A stretch of 64,000 bases of DNA, taken from NCBI GenBank assembly GCA_017427885.1, contig JAFRRW010000013.1:1-64000 (forward strand), in the 5' to 3' direction. The DNA is from Bacteroidales bacterium (GTDB lineage Bacteria; Bacteroidota; Bacteroidia; Bacteroidales; UBA932). The notes beneath the pieces are model-generated. The model made no database searches, was not told where the DNA came from, and was given only the letters and a program-made list of their open reading frames with translations. Position 1 is the first letter of the stretch, and each line of letters opens with the position of its first letter. Below, piece by piece: positions 35,314 through 44,319 of this stretch. Made by a program: the position numbers and the translations under genes.

Positions 35314-36123
35314 TTATTTCTTTGAGGAAGCGGGACGCTTGAAACCGTCGGCGGTTGCCCTTTGAGACATCTTGGAGATCCTGGCTTCCGTACTGGGGTG
35401 GGTGGCGAGAATGCTTGTCGAACTGCCTGTTGCGGCGTTCCCGGCAGTGGAGCCTCCGCTGAGGGACTGGAGCTTTTCGAAGGCCATCGCCATCGCCCAG
35501 GGGTTCTTGCCCGCCGCCTTGATGAATTCATAGCCGTAGTCGTCGGCCTGGCTCTCCTGCTTCTGTGAGAACTGTGCGCTGGATATGGCTTCGCCGAGGG
35601 CTCCGAGCTGGGAGTCGGTGAGGGCGGCCGCTACCTGTCCGGTGGCGGCAACGGCATCCAGGGCGGCTGAGGTCATAAGTGCGTGCTTCATCTGCTTCTT
35701 GGTGTGCTTGAGGGCTACGTGTCCGATTTCGTGACCGATGACACCGAGAACCTCGTTGTCGTCCATCAGGTCCATAAGTCCGGTATAAACCCTCACGCTT
35801 CCGTCTGCGCAGGCGAAGGCGTTCACGTCGTTGGTCTTGTACACCTTGAAGTTCAGGGGAACTCCGTCGACGTTCGTAAGGCCTGAGGTGAGTTTGCGAA
35901 GCCTTTTGACATAGGCGTCCGATTCGGGAAGGACGGGACTCTGCGCGTCCAGGGCCTCGATGTACTGGTGCACGTAGGCTTGGATCTGTTCGTCGGTGAC
36001 GGATGCGGCCTGAAGGGCTTTCAAGCCTCCGGAAAGGACTCTTGTGGAGTCGATGGAGGAGCTGCAGGAAGTCGCGGCGAGGGCGATTGCAGTGATGATG
36101 GTGGCAAGTTTCAGCGTTTTCAT
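35314..36123 (-). CDS. M48 family zinc metalloprotease, lipoprotein
   Basis: Periplasmic M48 peptidase related to LoiP/BepA, which handle outer-membrane protein quality control. The 269 residues begin with a lipoprotein signal (lipobox ATSC, Cys20). The zinc site is HEIGH at 131-135 and the distal glutamate is in ESQADDYGYEF. The C-terminal ILATHPSTEARI is typical of the family. A Ser/Gly/Ala-rich loop (SGGSTAGNAATGSSTS) lies before it. It precedes the DPP IV gene in the same direction. Confidence 0.93.
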   Translation of the reverse strand: MKTLKLATIITAIALAATSCSSSIDSTRVLSGGLKALQAASVTDEQIQAYVHQYIEALDAQSPVLPESDAYVKRLRKLTSGLTNVDGVPLNFKVYKTNDVNAFACADGSVRVYTGLMDLMDDNEVLGVIGHEIGHVALKHTKKQMKHALMTSAALDAVAATGQVAAALTDSQLGALGEAISSAQFSQKQESQADDYGYEFIKAAGKNPWAMAMAFEKLQSLSGGSTAGNAATGSSTSILATHPSTEARISKMSQRATADGFKRPASSKK

Positions 36124-36165
36124 ATCTTGATGAGTTAATATTCCGACCTTAAATATAGAAAAATT

Positions 36166-37521
36166 TTAAGCTATGATGAGATATTTTTTCGATTTTGCTC
36201 CTGCGGGATCCACCGTCACCCCGAAGATATGGGCGTCTCCTCCACTTGCAGAACCCAGTTTTTTCCTCAGTTCCTCCCCGTCCATCCCTATGTTCTTTGC
36301 TGTGACTTCGGCCTTGGTGTATTTCTTTCCGGTCTCGCGGATTGCCTTGCCGGACATTTCCAGCATCTCTGAGATGAGATGGAACCTTCCGAGGCCTTCC
36401 AGGGTCGGGATGGGGGAGTCGCAGAAATAAAGGTGGGTGTCGCGGGCGAGTTTGACAAGGCCGAAGCGGCTGCAGGGCAGGTTGAAAAGGCCGGCCTTGG
36501 TGAGGGAAGGGCTTGGACGGAAAAGGAATCGGTATGAGCCGAGGCGGTCGGCGTCCGGATAGACGGCCTGCGCAGTCCGTTCCTCCTCCATCTTGAAACT
36601 CAGTTCCTTACCATTCTGCCAGGCATATATTTCCGGCTCTCCGGAAAAATCCCTGTCCAGAATGACCAGCAGCTCCTTGCATTCCCCCTCGGAGGACACG
36701 ACGTGAATTTCCCTGACGTGTGGCCCAAGTTTCCTTACAGTCAACGATATGTCCGCCATCGGGGAGATCTTGGCCATTACGAAACGGGAGCACCCCAGCA
36801 GTTCGTCCTTGATGGCGGTGAGGTCGGGGGAACAGTCTTCCAGGGCGAAAACCCTTTTCCCTCCGGACCCGCGTCTAGCCGGGTCAAGGTAAATCAAATC
36901 CGGGACGAAATCCCCGAGAATACTGGCTGCATTTCCTTTTTCAACAGTCCTGTTCTTAACCTGTATGTTCTTGATTCCCAGTTCTTTGAAATTATACTCC
37001 GCGGCCTTCGCCAGTTCTTCCGAAGCCTCGTTGTAAAGCACTTCCGCACCCTTGGTAGCAAAGGCCCAGCTGTCCGCTCCCATTCCTCCGGTCAGATCCG
37101 CGATCCGGCAGGGACTTGCCTCCAAAGAACCTTGTCCACCCATGGTCAAAATGGGAGGGGCCCGATGGAGGGAGGAGCAGGAGTCTCCGACCGACAGCGG
37201 GAGGGACGGAGAGAGAGGAGCGAACGGAGGGTTCGTGGAGGCATTCCCTGCCGGATCGGTATGTGACATCAGCCGAAAGGCGAGGGCGGCTTTGTAAAGG
37301 GCCGTTTCCTGTGAGGAACACTGCTCGGCGGCAAGCGGCAGGGGATAGATGAGGGAGGGAACCGAATGCCAGGCTGGGAGTTTCTTTTCCAGGCGTTTCC
37401 GGGCCTGAATGGTAGATACTGCGAGGTCCAGGTCGATGTCTTTCCAGCGGGAACGGGAAAGCAGCAGCCTGGCCGGATCGTCTCCGGCGTGCTCCAGTAT
37501 GAATGACACGAACCCTTCCAT
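36166..37521 (-). CDS. SAM-dependent methyltransferase with THUMP-like C-terminal domain, carrying an inserted repeat
   Basis: Class I methyltransferase probably acting on RNA. In 451 residues: an N-terminal helical part (1-85), SAM-binding ADLTGGMGAD (141-150), the catalytic-type loop LIYLDPARRGSGGKR, and the THUMP-like C-terminal domain ending NIGMDGEELRKKLG and AKSKKYLIIA. Between residues about 86 and 138 is a Pro/Ser-rich stretch (NASTNPPFAPLSPSLPLS and onward). In relatives as I recall them, only a few residues separate these parts. This stretch is encoded by repeat copy 3 (37101-37258), inserted without breaking the frame. Whether the enzyme still works is unknown. Confidence 0.85.
   Translation of the reverse strand: MEGFVSFILEHAGDDPARLLLSRSRWKDIDLDLAVSTIQARKRLEKKLPAWHSVPSLIYPLPLAAEQCSSQETALYKAALAFRLMSHTDPAGNASTNPPFAPLSPSLPLSVGDSCSSLHRAPPILTMGGQGSLEASPCRIADLTGGMGADSWAFATKGAEVLYNEASEELAKAAEYNFKELGIKNIQVKNRTVEKGNAASILGDFVPDLIYLDPARRGSGGKRVFALEDCSPDLTAIKDELLGCSRFVMAKISPMADISLTVRKLGPHVREIHVVSSEGECKELLVILDRDFSGEPEIYAWQNGKELSFKMEEERTAQAVYPDADRLGSYRFLFRPSPSLTKAGLFNLPCSRFGLVKLARDTHLYFCDSPIPTLEGLGRFHLISEMLEMSGKAIRETGKKYTKAEVTAKNIGMDGEELRKKLGSASGGDAHIFGVTVDPAGAKSKKYLIIA
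37101..37258 (+). repeat. Structured repeat with private arms, copy 3 (inside the methyltransferase gene)
   Basis: Arms CGATCCGGCAGGGA-GCCTCCA (37101-37124) and TGGAGGC-TCCCTGCCGGATCG (37236-37258) pair apart from a short internal mismatch, and GAACC/GGTTC extends them inward. The core begins like copies 1 and 2: CCACCC, then GG-CAA-AT, then GGGAGGGGCCC and GGGAGG. The second helix reads TTG-T-CC / GG-T-CAA. The remaining core is longer and diverged. The right-hand conserved gene motif CRIADLTGG is partly encoded by one arm, so that arm is native sequence and the other looks like its inverted copy. Confidence 0.75.
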
Positions 37522-37537
37522 TTATTGTCGCCTGGGA

Positions 37538-37960
37538 TCAGATGGAAGCGGCGAGTTCATCAAAGGTGCCGACCACCTTGTCGAAAAGTTTGTACATCAG
37601 TTCCGGCTCGACCATTTCAGGGATATAGGCGATAACCTTCCTGCCGGCCCCGGCCATCCATCCGGCCTCGGTGTGGGCGCTGCGGCCACAGGGGAGTACA
37701 AGGACGCAGGTGTCGGCCCATTCGAGGGCTTCCATATCGGCCGCGAACTGGCGTTCAGCCAACGGATGGTGAAGGCCTTCGGCATATTCACCGAAAGTCC
37801 AGTCGAAGGCGTTTTCGTCCACGTCGGTCCAGTGGAAGCCCGCCCCGCCGTGAGGAGGATTCCTGAAATCATAGACCTCGTGGCCCTCCGCCCTCAGGCG
37901 TTCCACCACTTCGGGGTAATACTTGTTCCTCCAACTTGAGGCTACGTAAATTCTGGACAT
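37538..37960 (-). CDS. Nucleoside 2-deoxyribosyltransferase-like protein
   Basis: A 140-residue protein that begins MSRIYVASSWRN and has the flavodoxin-like fold pattern of the nucleoside 2-deoxyribosyltransferase family, which transfers deoxyribose between bases or hydrolyses the bond. Visible elements are YVASSWRN (substrate loop), DMEALEWADTCVLVLPCGRSAHTEAGW, where the family's catalytic glutamate is in HTEAGW. Bacteroidetes relatives are often annotated only by family. It lies 16 bases upstream of the methyltransferase gene in the same direction. Confidence 0.8.
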   Translation of the reverse strand: MSRIYVASSWRNKYYPEVVERLRAEGHEVYDFRNPPHGGAGFHWTDVDENAFDWTFGEYAEGLHHPLAERQFAADMEALEWADTCVLVLPCGRSAHTEAGWMAGAGRKVIAYIPEMVEPELMYKLFDKVVGTFDELAASI

Positions 37961-37968
37961 AGGATGTG

Positions 37969-38853
37969 TTATTTGCCTGGTTCCATATGGATGATGATGT
38001 GGGATTCCTGGCCGAAACGGTCGTGGAAACGGCGTTCCACTTCCGAGGCTTTCTCGTGAGCCTCCTCCAGGGGCATCCGGCCGTCGAGGCGGATATGGAC
38101 TTCCGCCGCTATCATATTGCCTATCTGTCTGGTGCGGAGGTTGTGCGGATCGCTTATGCCGGGGATACTCCGTATGATTGAGAGTATTTCCTGCTCGGTC
38201 TCTTCAGAAAGGGACCGGTCCGTCAACTCCCCGAAACTGGGGCCGAGAAGGTCCCAGGCGACTTTCACCAGCATTGCGCCTACGACGATGGAAGCGAGCG
38301 GGTCGAGAACGGTCCAGCGGTCACCCAGAAGGATGGCGCCGCCGATGCCCACTGCCGCTCCTATCGACGAGAGGGCGTCGGAGCGGTGGTGCCAGGCGTT
38401 TGCCCTGAGGGCTGGGGAATTCAGCTTTATTGCTTTCAGGTTGGTATATTGGAAAAGCAGTTCCTTGATTACGATCGAGGCCAGGGCAGCCCAGAGGGCA
38501 AGTTTTCCGGGAGAGGGGAGAGAGTCTCCCTGCAGCCAGGCCGCAAGTTTCAGGGCGCCGGACACGACTATTCCGATCGCCGCTGCGGCAAGGGCCATAC
38601 CTATGAAAAGTGATGCGATGGTCTCGTATTTACCGTGACCGTAGTCGTGGGATTCGTCCTGCGGTCGGCCGCTGATGTTCACGAAAAGGAGCACTACGAT
38701 GTCGGTGACGAAATCGGAAAGGGAATGGACGGCGTCGGCCACCATCGCGGCGCTGTGCCCGGCAACGCCTGCAATCGCCTTGAGGGCGACAAGAAGCAGG
38801 TTGACTACGCTGCCGGCCAGCGTCACTCTGGATATCTTCTTCTCCCGTTTCAC
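37969..38853 (-). CDS. Cation diffusion facilitator (CDF) metal exporter
   Basis: Exports divalent metals such as zinc, iron or manganese in exchange for protons. The 294-residue protein has six membrane helices, the TM2 site HSLSDF preceded by MVADAV, and the TM5 site in HHRSDALSS with the adjoining AWHHRSDA pattern. A C-terminal cytoplasmic metal-binding domain ends with HIRLDGRMPLEEAHEKA and HIIIHMEP. The start is a GTG at 38853 giving MKREKKISRVTLAGS. It stands only 4 bases after a TAAATTTG on this strand, so either that is not the promoter or the message is nearly leaderless. Confidence 0.93.
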   Translation of the reverse strand: MKREKKISRVTLAGSVVNLLLVALKAIAGVAGHSAAMVADAVHSLSDFVTDIVVLLFVNISGRPQDESHDYGHGKYETIASLFIGMALAAAAIGIVVSGALKLAAWLQGDSLPSPGKLALWAALASIVIKELLFQYTNLKAIKLNSPALRANAWHHRSDALSSIGAAVGIGGAILLGDRWTVLDPLASIVVGAMLVKVAWDLLGPSFGELTDRSLSEETEQEILSIIRSIPGISDPHNLRTRQIGNMIAAEVHIRLDGRMPLEEAHEKASEVERRFHDRFGQESHIIIHMEPGK

Positions 38854-38889
38854 AGTTCAAATTTACACTTTATTTTCAATTATACGGGG

Positions 38890-38921
38890 ATTGTCTTTTA
38901 ACGAATAATTATGTATCTTTG
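38890..38921 (+). promoter_or_regulatory. Bacteroidetes-type promoter for phosphoglucomutase
   Basis: ATTG (38890-38893), a 20-base spacer and TATCTTTG (38914-38921), 38 bases before the ATG at 38960. Confidence 0.65.
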
Positions 38922-38959
38922 AAAGATGTAAAAGGACAATAATTTAACCAAACAATATT

Positions 38960-40624
38960 ATGACACAAGACTACAGGGAAGTCGCCCAAAGATGGCTTGA
39001 CGGAGACTTTGACATTGAAACCAAGAATGAAATCGTTCGGCTGAGGGACGGGGATCCCGCCGGATTCGAAGATGCATTCTACAAAAACCTTGAATTCGGA
39101 ACCGGGGGCCTGAGGGGACTTATGGGCGTCGGTACCAACAGGATGAACCGGTACACGGTCGGAATGGCCACGCAGGGCCTTGCAAACTATTTGAAGAACA
39201 ATGTGGACGGGGAGGAACTCAGCGTTGCCGTGTCTTTCGACAGCAGGAACCACAGCCACGAATTTGCGGAAATAACCGCCAACGTGCTTTCCGCTAACGG
39301 CATCCACGTCCATCTCTACGACAGCATCCATCCAGTTCCGCTGATGAGCTACGCCGTCAGGGCCAAGAAGGCGACGGCGGGAGTGATGATTACCGCGTCG
39401 CACAACCCGAAGGAATACAATGGCTACAAGGTGTTCTGGTCCGACGGGGCCCAGGTTACCTCTCCCGTGGACAAGGCGATCGTCGCCGAGGTGGCGAAGA
39501 TCACAGACCCTTCGCTGGTGAAATTCGTGCCCGGAGAGGGCGCAGGCGGAATCGAACCGATGGGACACGAGATGGACGAGGCATATATGGACGACGTCCT
39601 CTCCCTCCTTCTTTCCCCGGATTCCAGGGCCAGGCATTCTGACCTCAAGATAGTATATACCCCTCTTCACGGCTGCGGGGTCAGGATCGTGCAGGAATGC
39701 CTTGAAAGGCTGGGATTCAAGAACGTCATCCACGTCCCCGAGCAGGATGTCAGCGACGGGAATTTCCCCACGGTGGCATCCCCGAATCCTGAAGAGCAGG
39801 GGGCCCTGCAGATGGCCATCGGCGTGGCGGAGAAGAACGGGGCTGACCTGGTGATGGCCACCGACCCCGACGCCGACCGTGTCGGAATAGCCGTCCGGGA
39901 CAATGACGGTAAGATCGTCCTTTTCAACGGAAACCAAACCGCGTCGATGCTCACTTATTATATACTCACCAGATGGAAGGAACTCGGGAAACTCGACCCG
40001 ACCAAATATGTGGTGAAGACCATCGTGACCTCCAGGCTCATAGCGAAGATAGCGGAGAGTTTCGGTGTGAAATGCTACGACGTGCTCACCGGATTCAAGT
40101 TTATCGCCGAAGTCATCAAGAGGAACGAGGGGAAGGGAGAGTTCATCTGCGGAGGTGAGGAGAGTTATGGCTTCAACATCGGGGAATATGTCAGGGACAA
40201 GGATGCCCCGATTTCCTGCTGCTTCATCGCCGAGTGCGCCGCGTGGGCTGCAGACCAAGGACTTACGCTGTATCAGTTGATGCAAAGGATCTACAAGGAG
40301 TACGGACTTCACCGTGAGGGACTTGTCTCCCTGGTACGCAAGGGTAAGACCGGAGCGGAGGAGATCCAGAAGATAATGGCGGACATGAGGCAGGATCCTC
40401 CCAAGGACCTTGCAGGGACTCCCGTGGTGAAGGTCGTGGACTATCTCGAAACGGATAAGACCGGACTTCCCAAGTCCAACGTCCTCCAGTTCTTCAGCAG
40501 CGAAGGGGACGTCGTCTCCGTCAGGCCTTCGGGCACGGAGCCGAAGATAAAGTTCTATTTCGGGGCGGCGGGAGACAACGCCGCAGCCAAGATCGAAGCG
40601 CTGAGGAAACAGTTCGTGGGATAA
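38960..40624 (+). CDS. Phosphoglucomutase/phosphomannomutase (alpha-D-phosphohexomutase)
   Basis: Interconverts hexose 1- and 6-phosphates, supplying sugar nucleotides. The 554-residue protein has the N-terminal FGTGGLRGLMGVGTNRMN, the phosphoserine loop TASHNPKEYNGYK, the magnesium loop TDPDADRVG, the sugar-binding GGEESYG and the C-terminal phosphate-binding RPSGTEPKIKFY. This is the long PGM2-like form usual in Bacteroidetes. It has its own promoter at 38890-38921 and stands 10 bases before the first pectinase gene. Confidence 0.95.
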   Translation: MTQDYREVAQRWLDGDFDIETKNEIVRLRDGDPAGFEDAFYKNLEFGTGGLRGLMGVGTNRMNRYTVGMATQGLANYLKNNVDGEELSVAVSFDSRNHSHEFAEITANVLSANGIHVHLYDSIHPVPLMSYAVRAKKATAGVMITASHNPKEYNGYKVFWSDGAQVTSPVDKAIVAEVAKITDPSLVKFVPGEGAGGIEPMGHEMDEAYMDDVLSLLLSPDSRARHSDLKIVYTPLHGCGVRIVQECLERLGFKNVIHVPEQDVSDGNFPTVASPNPEEQGALQMAIGVAEKNGADLVMATDPDADRVGIAVRDNDGKIVLFNGNQTASMLTYYILTRWKELGKLDPTKYVVKTIVTSRLIAKIAESFGVKCYDVLTGFKFIAEVIKRNEGKGEFICGGEESYGFNIGEYVRDKDAPISCCFIAECAAWAADQGLTLYQLMQRIYKEYGLHREGLVSLVRKGKTGAEEIQKIMADMRQDPPKDLAGTPVVKVVDYLETDKTGLPKSNVLQFFSSEGDVVSVRPSGTEPKIKFYFGAAGDNAAAKIEALRKQFVG

Positions 40625-40634
40625 TCGTCTGAAT

Positions 40635-42113
40635 ATGAGGAAATTTCTTTTTGCCCTCGCTGCTCTCTTCACCGCCTTCGGCCTTGGAGCTAAGGAGTGG
40701 AGGGTGACCGACTTCGGGGCGAAGGCCGACGGGATTACGGTGAACACCCGTATCATCCAGAAAGCCATAGACTTCGTTTCCGGGAAGGGAGGGGGGACCC
40801 TCGTATTTACCCCTGGCAGCTTCGTGACGGGAACCGTTTTCCTGAAGTCCGGAGTCACCCTTTACCTGGAGAGCGGGGCCACCATCCTGGGATCCACCAA
40901 CGCCTTCGACTATGTGATGTCAGAAGTAGCGAAGTGGACTGCGCTTATCATAGCCGAGAACCAGGAGGACGTGGGGATTGTCGGGAAAGGCACTGTCAAC
41001 TGCAGGGGTTTCGTCACGGCCAACTCCCTCGTCCAGTATGCCAACCGGGGAGTCGTCGAAATCAATATGGCGGGAGACAGGCCCGCCGAGCCCCACCGTC
41101 CGTCCAACCTGCTTTTCCGCGATTGTACAAACGTCACTGTCAAGGGGATACATCTTCAGGACCCGGCAAGTTGGAACCAGGTCTATGACCGGTGCAGGAA
41201 CGTCCTGATCGAAGACGTGACCGCCGACTGCAAGTCCTACTGGAACAACGACGGCCTGGACATAGTGGACAGCGAGGACGTAGTGGTGAGGAACTGCAGT
41301 TTCGACGCCGCTGACGACGCCTTCTGCCTGAAGTCGCATTCGAAGGACCACATCTGCCAGAATATCCTTATCGAGAACTGCACGGCCCGTTCGAGCGCCA
41401 GCGCCCTCAAGTTCGGCACCCGCTCCGACGGGGGGTTCCGCCACGTGAGGGTGGTGGATTTCACGGTTTATGATACCTACCGTTCGGCGATGACTTTCGC
41501 CACCGTGGACGGGGGAGTCCTCGAGGATATTGTCGTGGACGGGGTGAAGTCCTACCACACCGGAAATGTGATATATCTTCGCGAGGGTCGCCGCTACACC
41601 GAAGGCAACACTCCGGTAATGAGAGATATTACCATCAGGAACGTCTATGCCGAGGTCCCTGCCGAAAAGCCCGACAAGGGCTACAATTACGAGGGCCCCG
41701 TGGAGCATATGCCCCGGAACACCTCTCCGTGCGGCATCGTGGGCGTTCCAGGGTTCAGGATCAGCGGAGTGCTGCTTCAGAACATAGAGATCGTGTATCC
41801 TGGCGGAGGGTCGGAGAATTTCGCCTGGAGGGGAACCTCTCCCGAGGAACTTGCCGCCATTCCTGAAATGGAGACGGCCTATCCGGAATTCTCCCAGTTC
41901 AGGGAACTTCCCGCCTGGGGGCTGTATATCCGCCACGCCGATGACATAACCCTCGACAACGTGAAGTTCAGGGCCTTGAAGGCGGATTACCGTCCCGCCC
42001 TGGTGGCCGACGACGTGAACGGGCTCACGCTCAAGGGTGTCACATATACCGAGCCCTCTCCGTGGAAGGAGCAGGAAGTGTTCAACAATGTCGAAAGACT
42101 GGTGAAGGAATGA
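40635..42113 (+). CDS. GH28 family polygalacturonase-like glycoside hydrolase, exported
   Basis: GH28 enzymes cleave galacturonic-acid linkages in pectin and related rhamnogalacturonan. The 492-residue protein has a signal peptide (about 1-20, ending GLGAKEW) and a right-handed beta-helix starting DFGAKADGITVNTRIIQKAID. Acidic catalytic positions are visible in NNDGLDI (about 203-209) and AADDAFCLKS (about 224-233). The usual GHG and RIK motifs are replaced (SALKFGT). First of three neighbouring GH28-type genes; the second begins 4 bases downstream. Confidence 0.92.
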   Translation: MRKFLFALAALFTAFGLGAKEWRVTDFGAKADGITVNTRIIQKAIDFVSGKGGGTLVFTPGSFVTGTVFLKSGVTLYLESGATILGSTNAFDYVMSEVAKWTALIIAENQEDVGIVGKGTVNCRGFVTANSLVQYANRGVVEINMAGDRPAEPHRPSNLLFRDCTNVTVKGIHLQDPASWNQVYDRCRNVLIEDVTADCKSYWNNDGLDIVDSEDVVVRNCSFDAADDAFCLKSHSKDHICQNILIENCTARSSASALKFGTRSDGGFRHVRVVDFTVYDTYRSAMTFATVDGGVLEDIVVDGVKSYHTGNVIYLREGRRYTEGNTPVMRDITIRNVYAEVPAEKPDKGYNYEGPVEHMPRNTSPCGIVGVPGFRISGVLLQNIEIVYPGGGSENFAWRGTSPEELAAIPEMETAYPEFSQFRELPAWGLYIRHADDITLDNVKFRALKADYRPALVADDVNGLTLKGVTYTEPSPWKEQEVFNNVERLVKE

Positions 42114-42117
42114 AGCT

Positions 42118-42834
42118 ATGAAAAATGGTAAATTTATAATCGCCTTACTGGTCGGCCTCTGCCTGTGCGGCTCCCTTGCCGCAAAGGACTACAGGGCCGT
42201 CCTTTTCGGAGTCAAGGCCGACGGGGTGACGCTGAACACCGGTTCAATCCAGAGGGCCATTGACAAGATAAGCGAAGAGGGCGGGGGGACTCTCTTTTTC
42301 TATGTAGGCCGCTATATCACAGGTTCTTTCGAATTGAAATCCAACGTGAGGATCTTCCTCGACGAGGGGGCTGTCCTGGTTTTTTCCCCCAATGCCTTCG
42401 ACGCCCAAGGGGCGATGATTCACGCCGACGGACAGGAAAACATCTCCGTTTACGGGAAAGGAACGATAGAGGGTTCGGCCAGGGTTCTCAACGCCTCAAT
42501 AGACGACCAGGCTTCAAGGGGCCATATCGATGATGCGGAAGGATTCCGTCCTCCACTCATATCATTCAGGAACTGCCGTAACGCTTCGGTCTCGGGCATA
42601 TTCCTTCAGAATCCCCCTACCGACGCCATCCGCCTCGAGGGGTGCGACGGCGTGACTTTGGAGCGCTTGCGCTTCCTTGCCCCCGACGTTCCAGCGGACG
42701 CCATCCGTCTTGGCGGCTGCTCCGGTGTTACCCTCAGCGATTCTTATTTCGACGTCCGGAACCCCATTATGGGGGACAGGAAGGGACTGACCGTTTCAAA
42801 TTGCGTCCGCGCAGGAGGCCGGAAGGTCAGGTAA
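42118..42834 (+). CDS. Truncated, non-catalytic GH28-like beta-helix protein, exported
   Basis: A 238-residue exported protein (signal to about SLAAKDY) whose first 110 residues closely follow the next gene's product, including an identical IQRAIDKISEEGGGTL. The chain then turns into short beta-helix rungs (DAIRLEGCDGVTLERL, DAIRLGGCSGVTLSDS) and ends where the flanking paralogues have NNDGL and DDxxxLKS. Both catalytic aspartate motifs are absent, so it cannot be a normal GH28 enzyme. It may bind pectin fragments or be a shrinking duplicate. The frame is intact, with close spacing on both sides. Confidence 0.82.
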   Translation: MKNGKFIIALLVGLCLCGSLAAKDYRAVLFGVKADGVTLNTGSIQRAIDKISEEGGGTLFFYVGRYITGSFELKSNVRIFLDEGAVLVFSPNAFDAQGAMIHADGQENISVYGKGTIEGSARVLNASIDDQASRGHIDDAEGFRPPLISFRNCRNASVSGIFLQNPPTDAIRLEGCDGVTLERLRFLAPDVPADAIRLGGCSGVTLSDSYFDVRNPIMGDRKGLTVSNCVRAGGRKVR

Positions 42835-42852
42835 TTTAAAGGAACAGGCGAT

Positions 42853-44310
42853 ATGAGATATCTCAAATTATTCATAATCACTTCATTGATTGGATTGTCC
42901 CTCAGTCTTTCGGCGAAGGATTACAGTGCCTCCGTGTTCGGGATTCTTTCAAACGGCACCACCCTGAACACCCGTTCCATCCAGAGGGCGATAGACAAGA
43001 TCAGCGAAGAGGGGGGAGGAACCCTTATATTCTCGGTGGGAAGGTATCTTACCGGATCCGTCCATCTGAAATCGGGCGTGACCGTTGAACTCAGGGAAGG
43101 GGCGATCCTCGTCGGGTCCACCAATCCTCACGACTATGATTCCTATGACGGGAATATGGCACTGGTGATGGCCAAGGGTGCCGAGAACATAGCGATCGTC
43201 GGCAGGGGAGTCATAGAGGGGCAGGGCAGGGAACTTGCTGACAATTTCCTTGCCCAGGTAGCAAACGGGACGATTGAGAACAGGCTCGACGGGGGGAGGG
43301 TCTCCAACCGCCCCCACCTCATCTATTTCCGCGAATGCAGCAATGTCAGGATAATGGGTATCACACTGAAGGACCCCGCAAGCTGGACCCAGAACTATGA
43401 CAGGTGCAGGAACCTTCTCGTCGAGAGAATTACGGTGAACAGCCGCGCCTACTGGAACAACGACGGGCTGAACATAGTGGACTGCGACGGAGTCGTGCTC
43501 CGTGGAAACTACATCAACGCTTCCGACGACGGGATAGTCCTCAAATCCCACACCTCCGAGGCGATGGTGAAGAGCGTCCTGATACGTGACAACGTCATTA
43601 CGTCAAGCGCTTCGGCCATCAAGTTCGGCACGGCCGGACGCGGAGGGTTCAGGGACATCAAGGTGCTGAACAACAGGGTTTACGACACCTTCCGTTCCGC
43701 CATTGCCATCGAGTCCGTGGACGGTGGATGGACCGGAAACATCGAGGTGGACAGCCTTTATGCCACCAATGTAGGGAATGCGATATTCCTGCGCGTAGGG
43801 GAGAGGGTGGAAGGGAAACGGTCCCATATGGAGAACGTTTCCATACGCAACGTCACTTGTGAGGTCGCGGCCGGCAAGGCGGACCTGGGCGTCGAATTCG
43901 AAGGTCCCACGAATGAGGATTATCCCAGGAACGTGTCTCCTTGCGCCATCGTCGGCCTGCCTGACAGCAGGATAGTGAACGTGACCCTGGAGAACGTGGA
44001 AGTGAGGCATCCCGGCGGCGGCGATCCGGCTTTTGCCAAAGTCGGCACCGATGAACTCGACAAGGTTCCAGAACTGCCACGGGGATATCCCGAATTCTCC
44101 AAGTTCAAGGAACTTCCGGCCTGGGGCCTGTATGTCCGTCACGCTGAGGGCGTAGTGCTTAAAAACGTCTCCTTGTCGGCCGACAGGCCGGACTACCGAG
44201 TCCCGGTGGTCACCGACGACGTCACCGGTTTCAAGGTCGAGGGACTTGACTGCCGAGTCGAGGGCCGTCCGGTCCGCCGCCCCGTTTTTTCCAGAAATAC
44301 CACGAAATAA
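42853..44310 (+). CDS. GH28 family polygalacturonase-like glycoside hydrolase, exported
   Basis: A 485-residue exported paralogue of the 40635 gene product (signal to about SLSAKDY). The beta-helix starts SVFGILSNGTTLNTRSIQRAID and carries NNDGLNI (about 201-207) and ASDDGIVLKS (about 220-229), the catalytic acid positions of GH28. The C-terminal PEFSKFKELPAWGLYVRHAEG matches the same region of the first paralogue, which shows tandem duplication. Likely acts on pectin with the alpha/beta hydrolase encoded 9 bases downstream. Confidence 0.92.
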   Translation: MRYLKLFIITSLIGLSLSLSAKDYSASVFGILSNGTTLNTRSIQRAIDKISEEGGGTLIFSVGRYLTGSVHLKSGVTVELREGAILVGSTNPHDYDSYDGNMALVMAKGAENIAIVGRGVIEGQGRELADNFLAQVANGTIENRLDGGRVSNRPHLIYFRECSNVRIMGITLKDPASWTQNYDRCRNLLVERITVNSRAYWNNDGLNIVDCDGVVLRGNYINASDDGIVLKSHTSEAMVKSVLIRDNVITSSASAIKFGTAGRGGFRDIKVLNNRVYDTFRSAIAIESVDGGWTGNIEVDSLYATNVGNAIFLRVGERVEGKRSHMENVSIRNVTCEVAAGKADLGVEFEGPTNEDYPRNVSPCAIVGLPDSRIVNVTLENVEVRHPGGGDPAFAKVGTDELDKVPELPRGYPEFSKFKELPAWGLYVRHAEGVVLKNVSLSADRPDYRVPVVTDDVTGFKVEGLDCRVEGRPVRRPVFSRNTTK

Positions 44311-44319
44311 CATTGAGAT

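Noticed and set aside
38909-40858. 649-codon reverse open frame opposite phosphoglucomutase
   Set aside because: Shadow frame caused by high GC; it also spans the promoter and start of two genes on the + strand.
42118-42834. Calling the short GH28-like gene a pseudogene
   Set aside because: The frame, signal peptide and spacing are intact and no downstream remnant of the missing half is seen.
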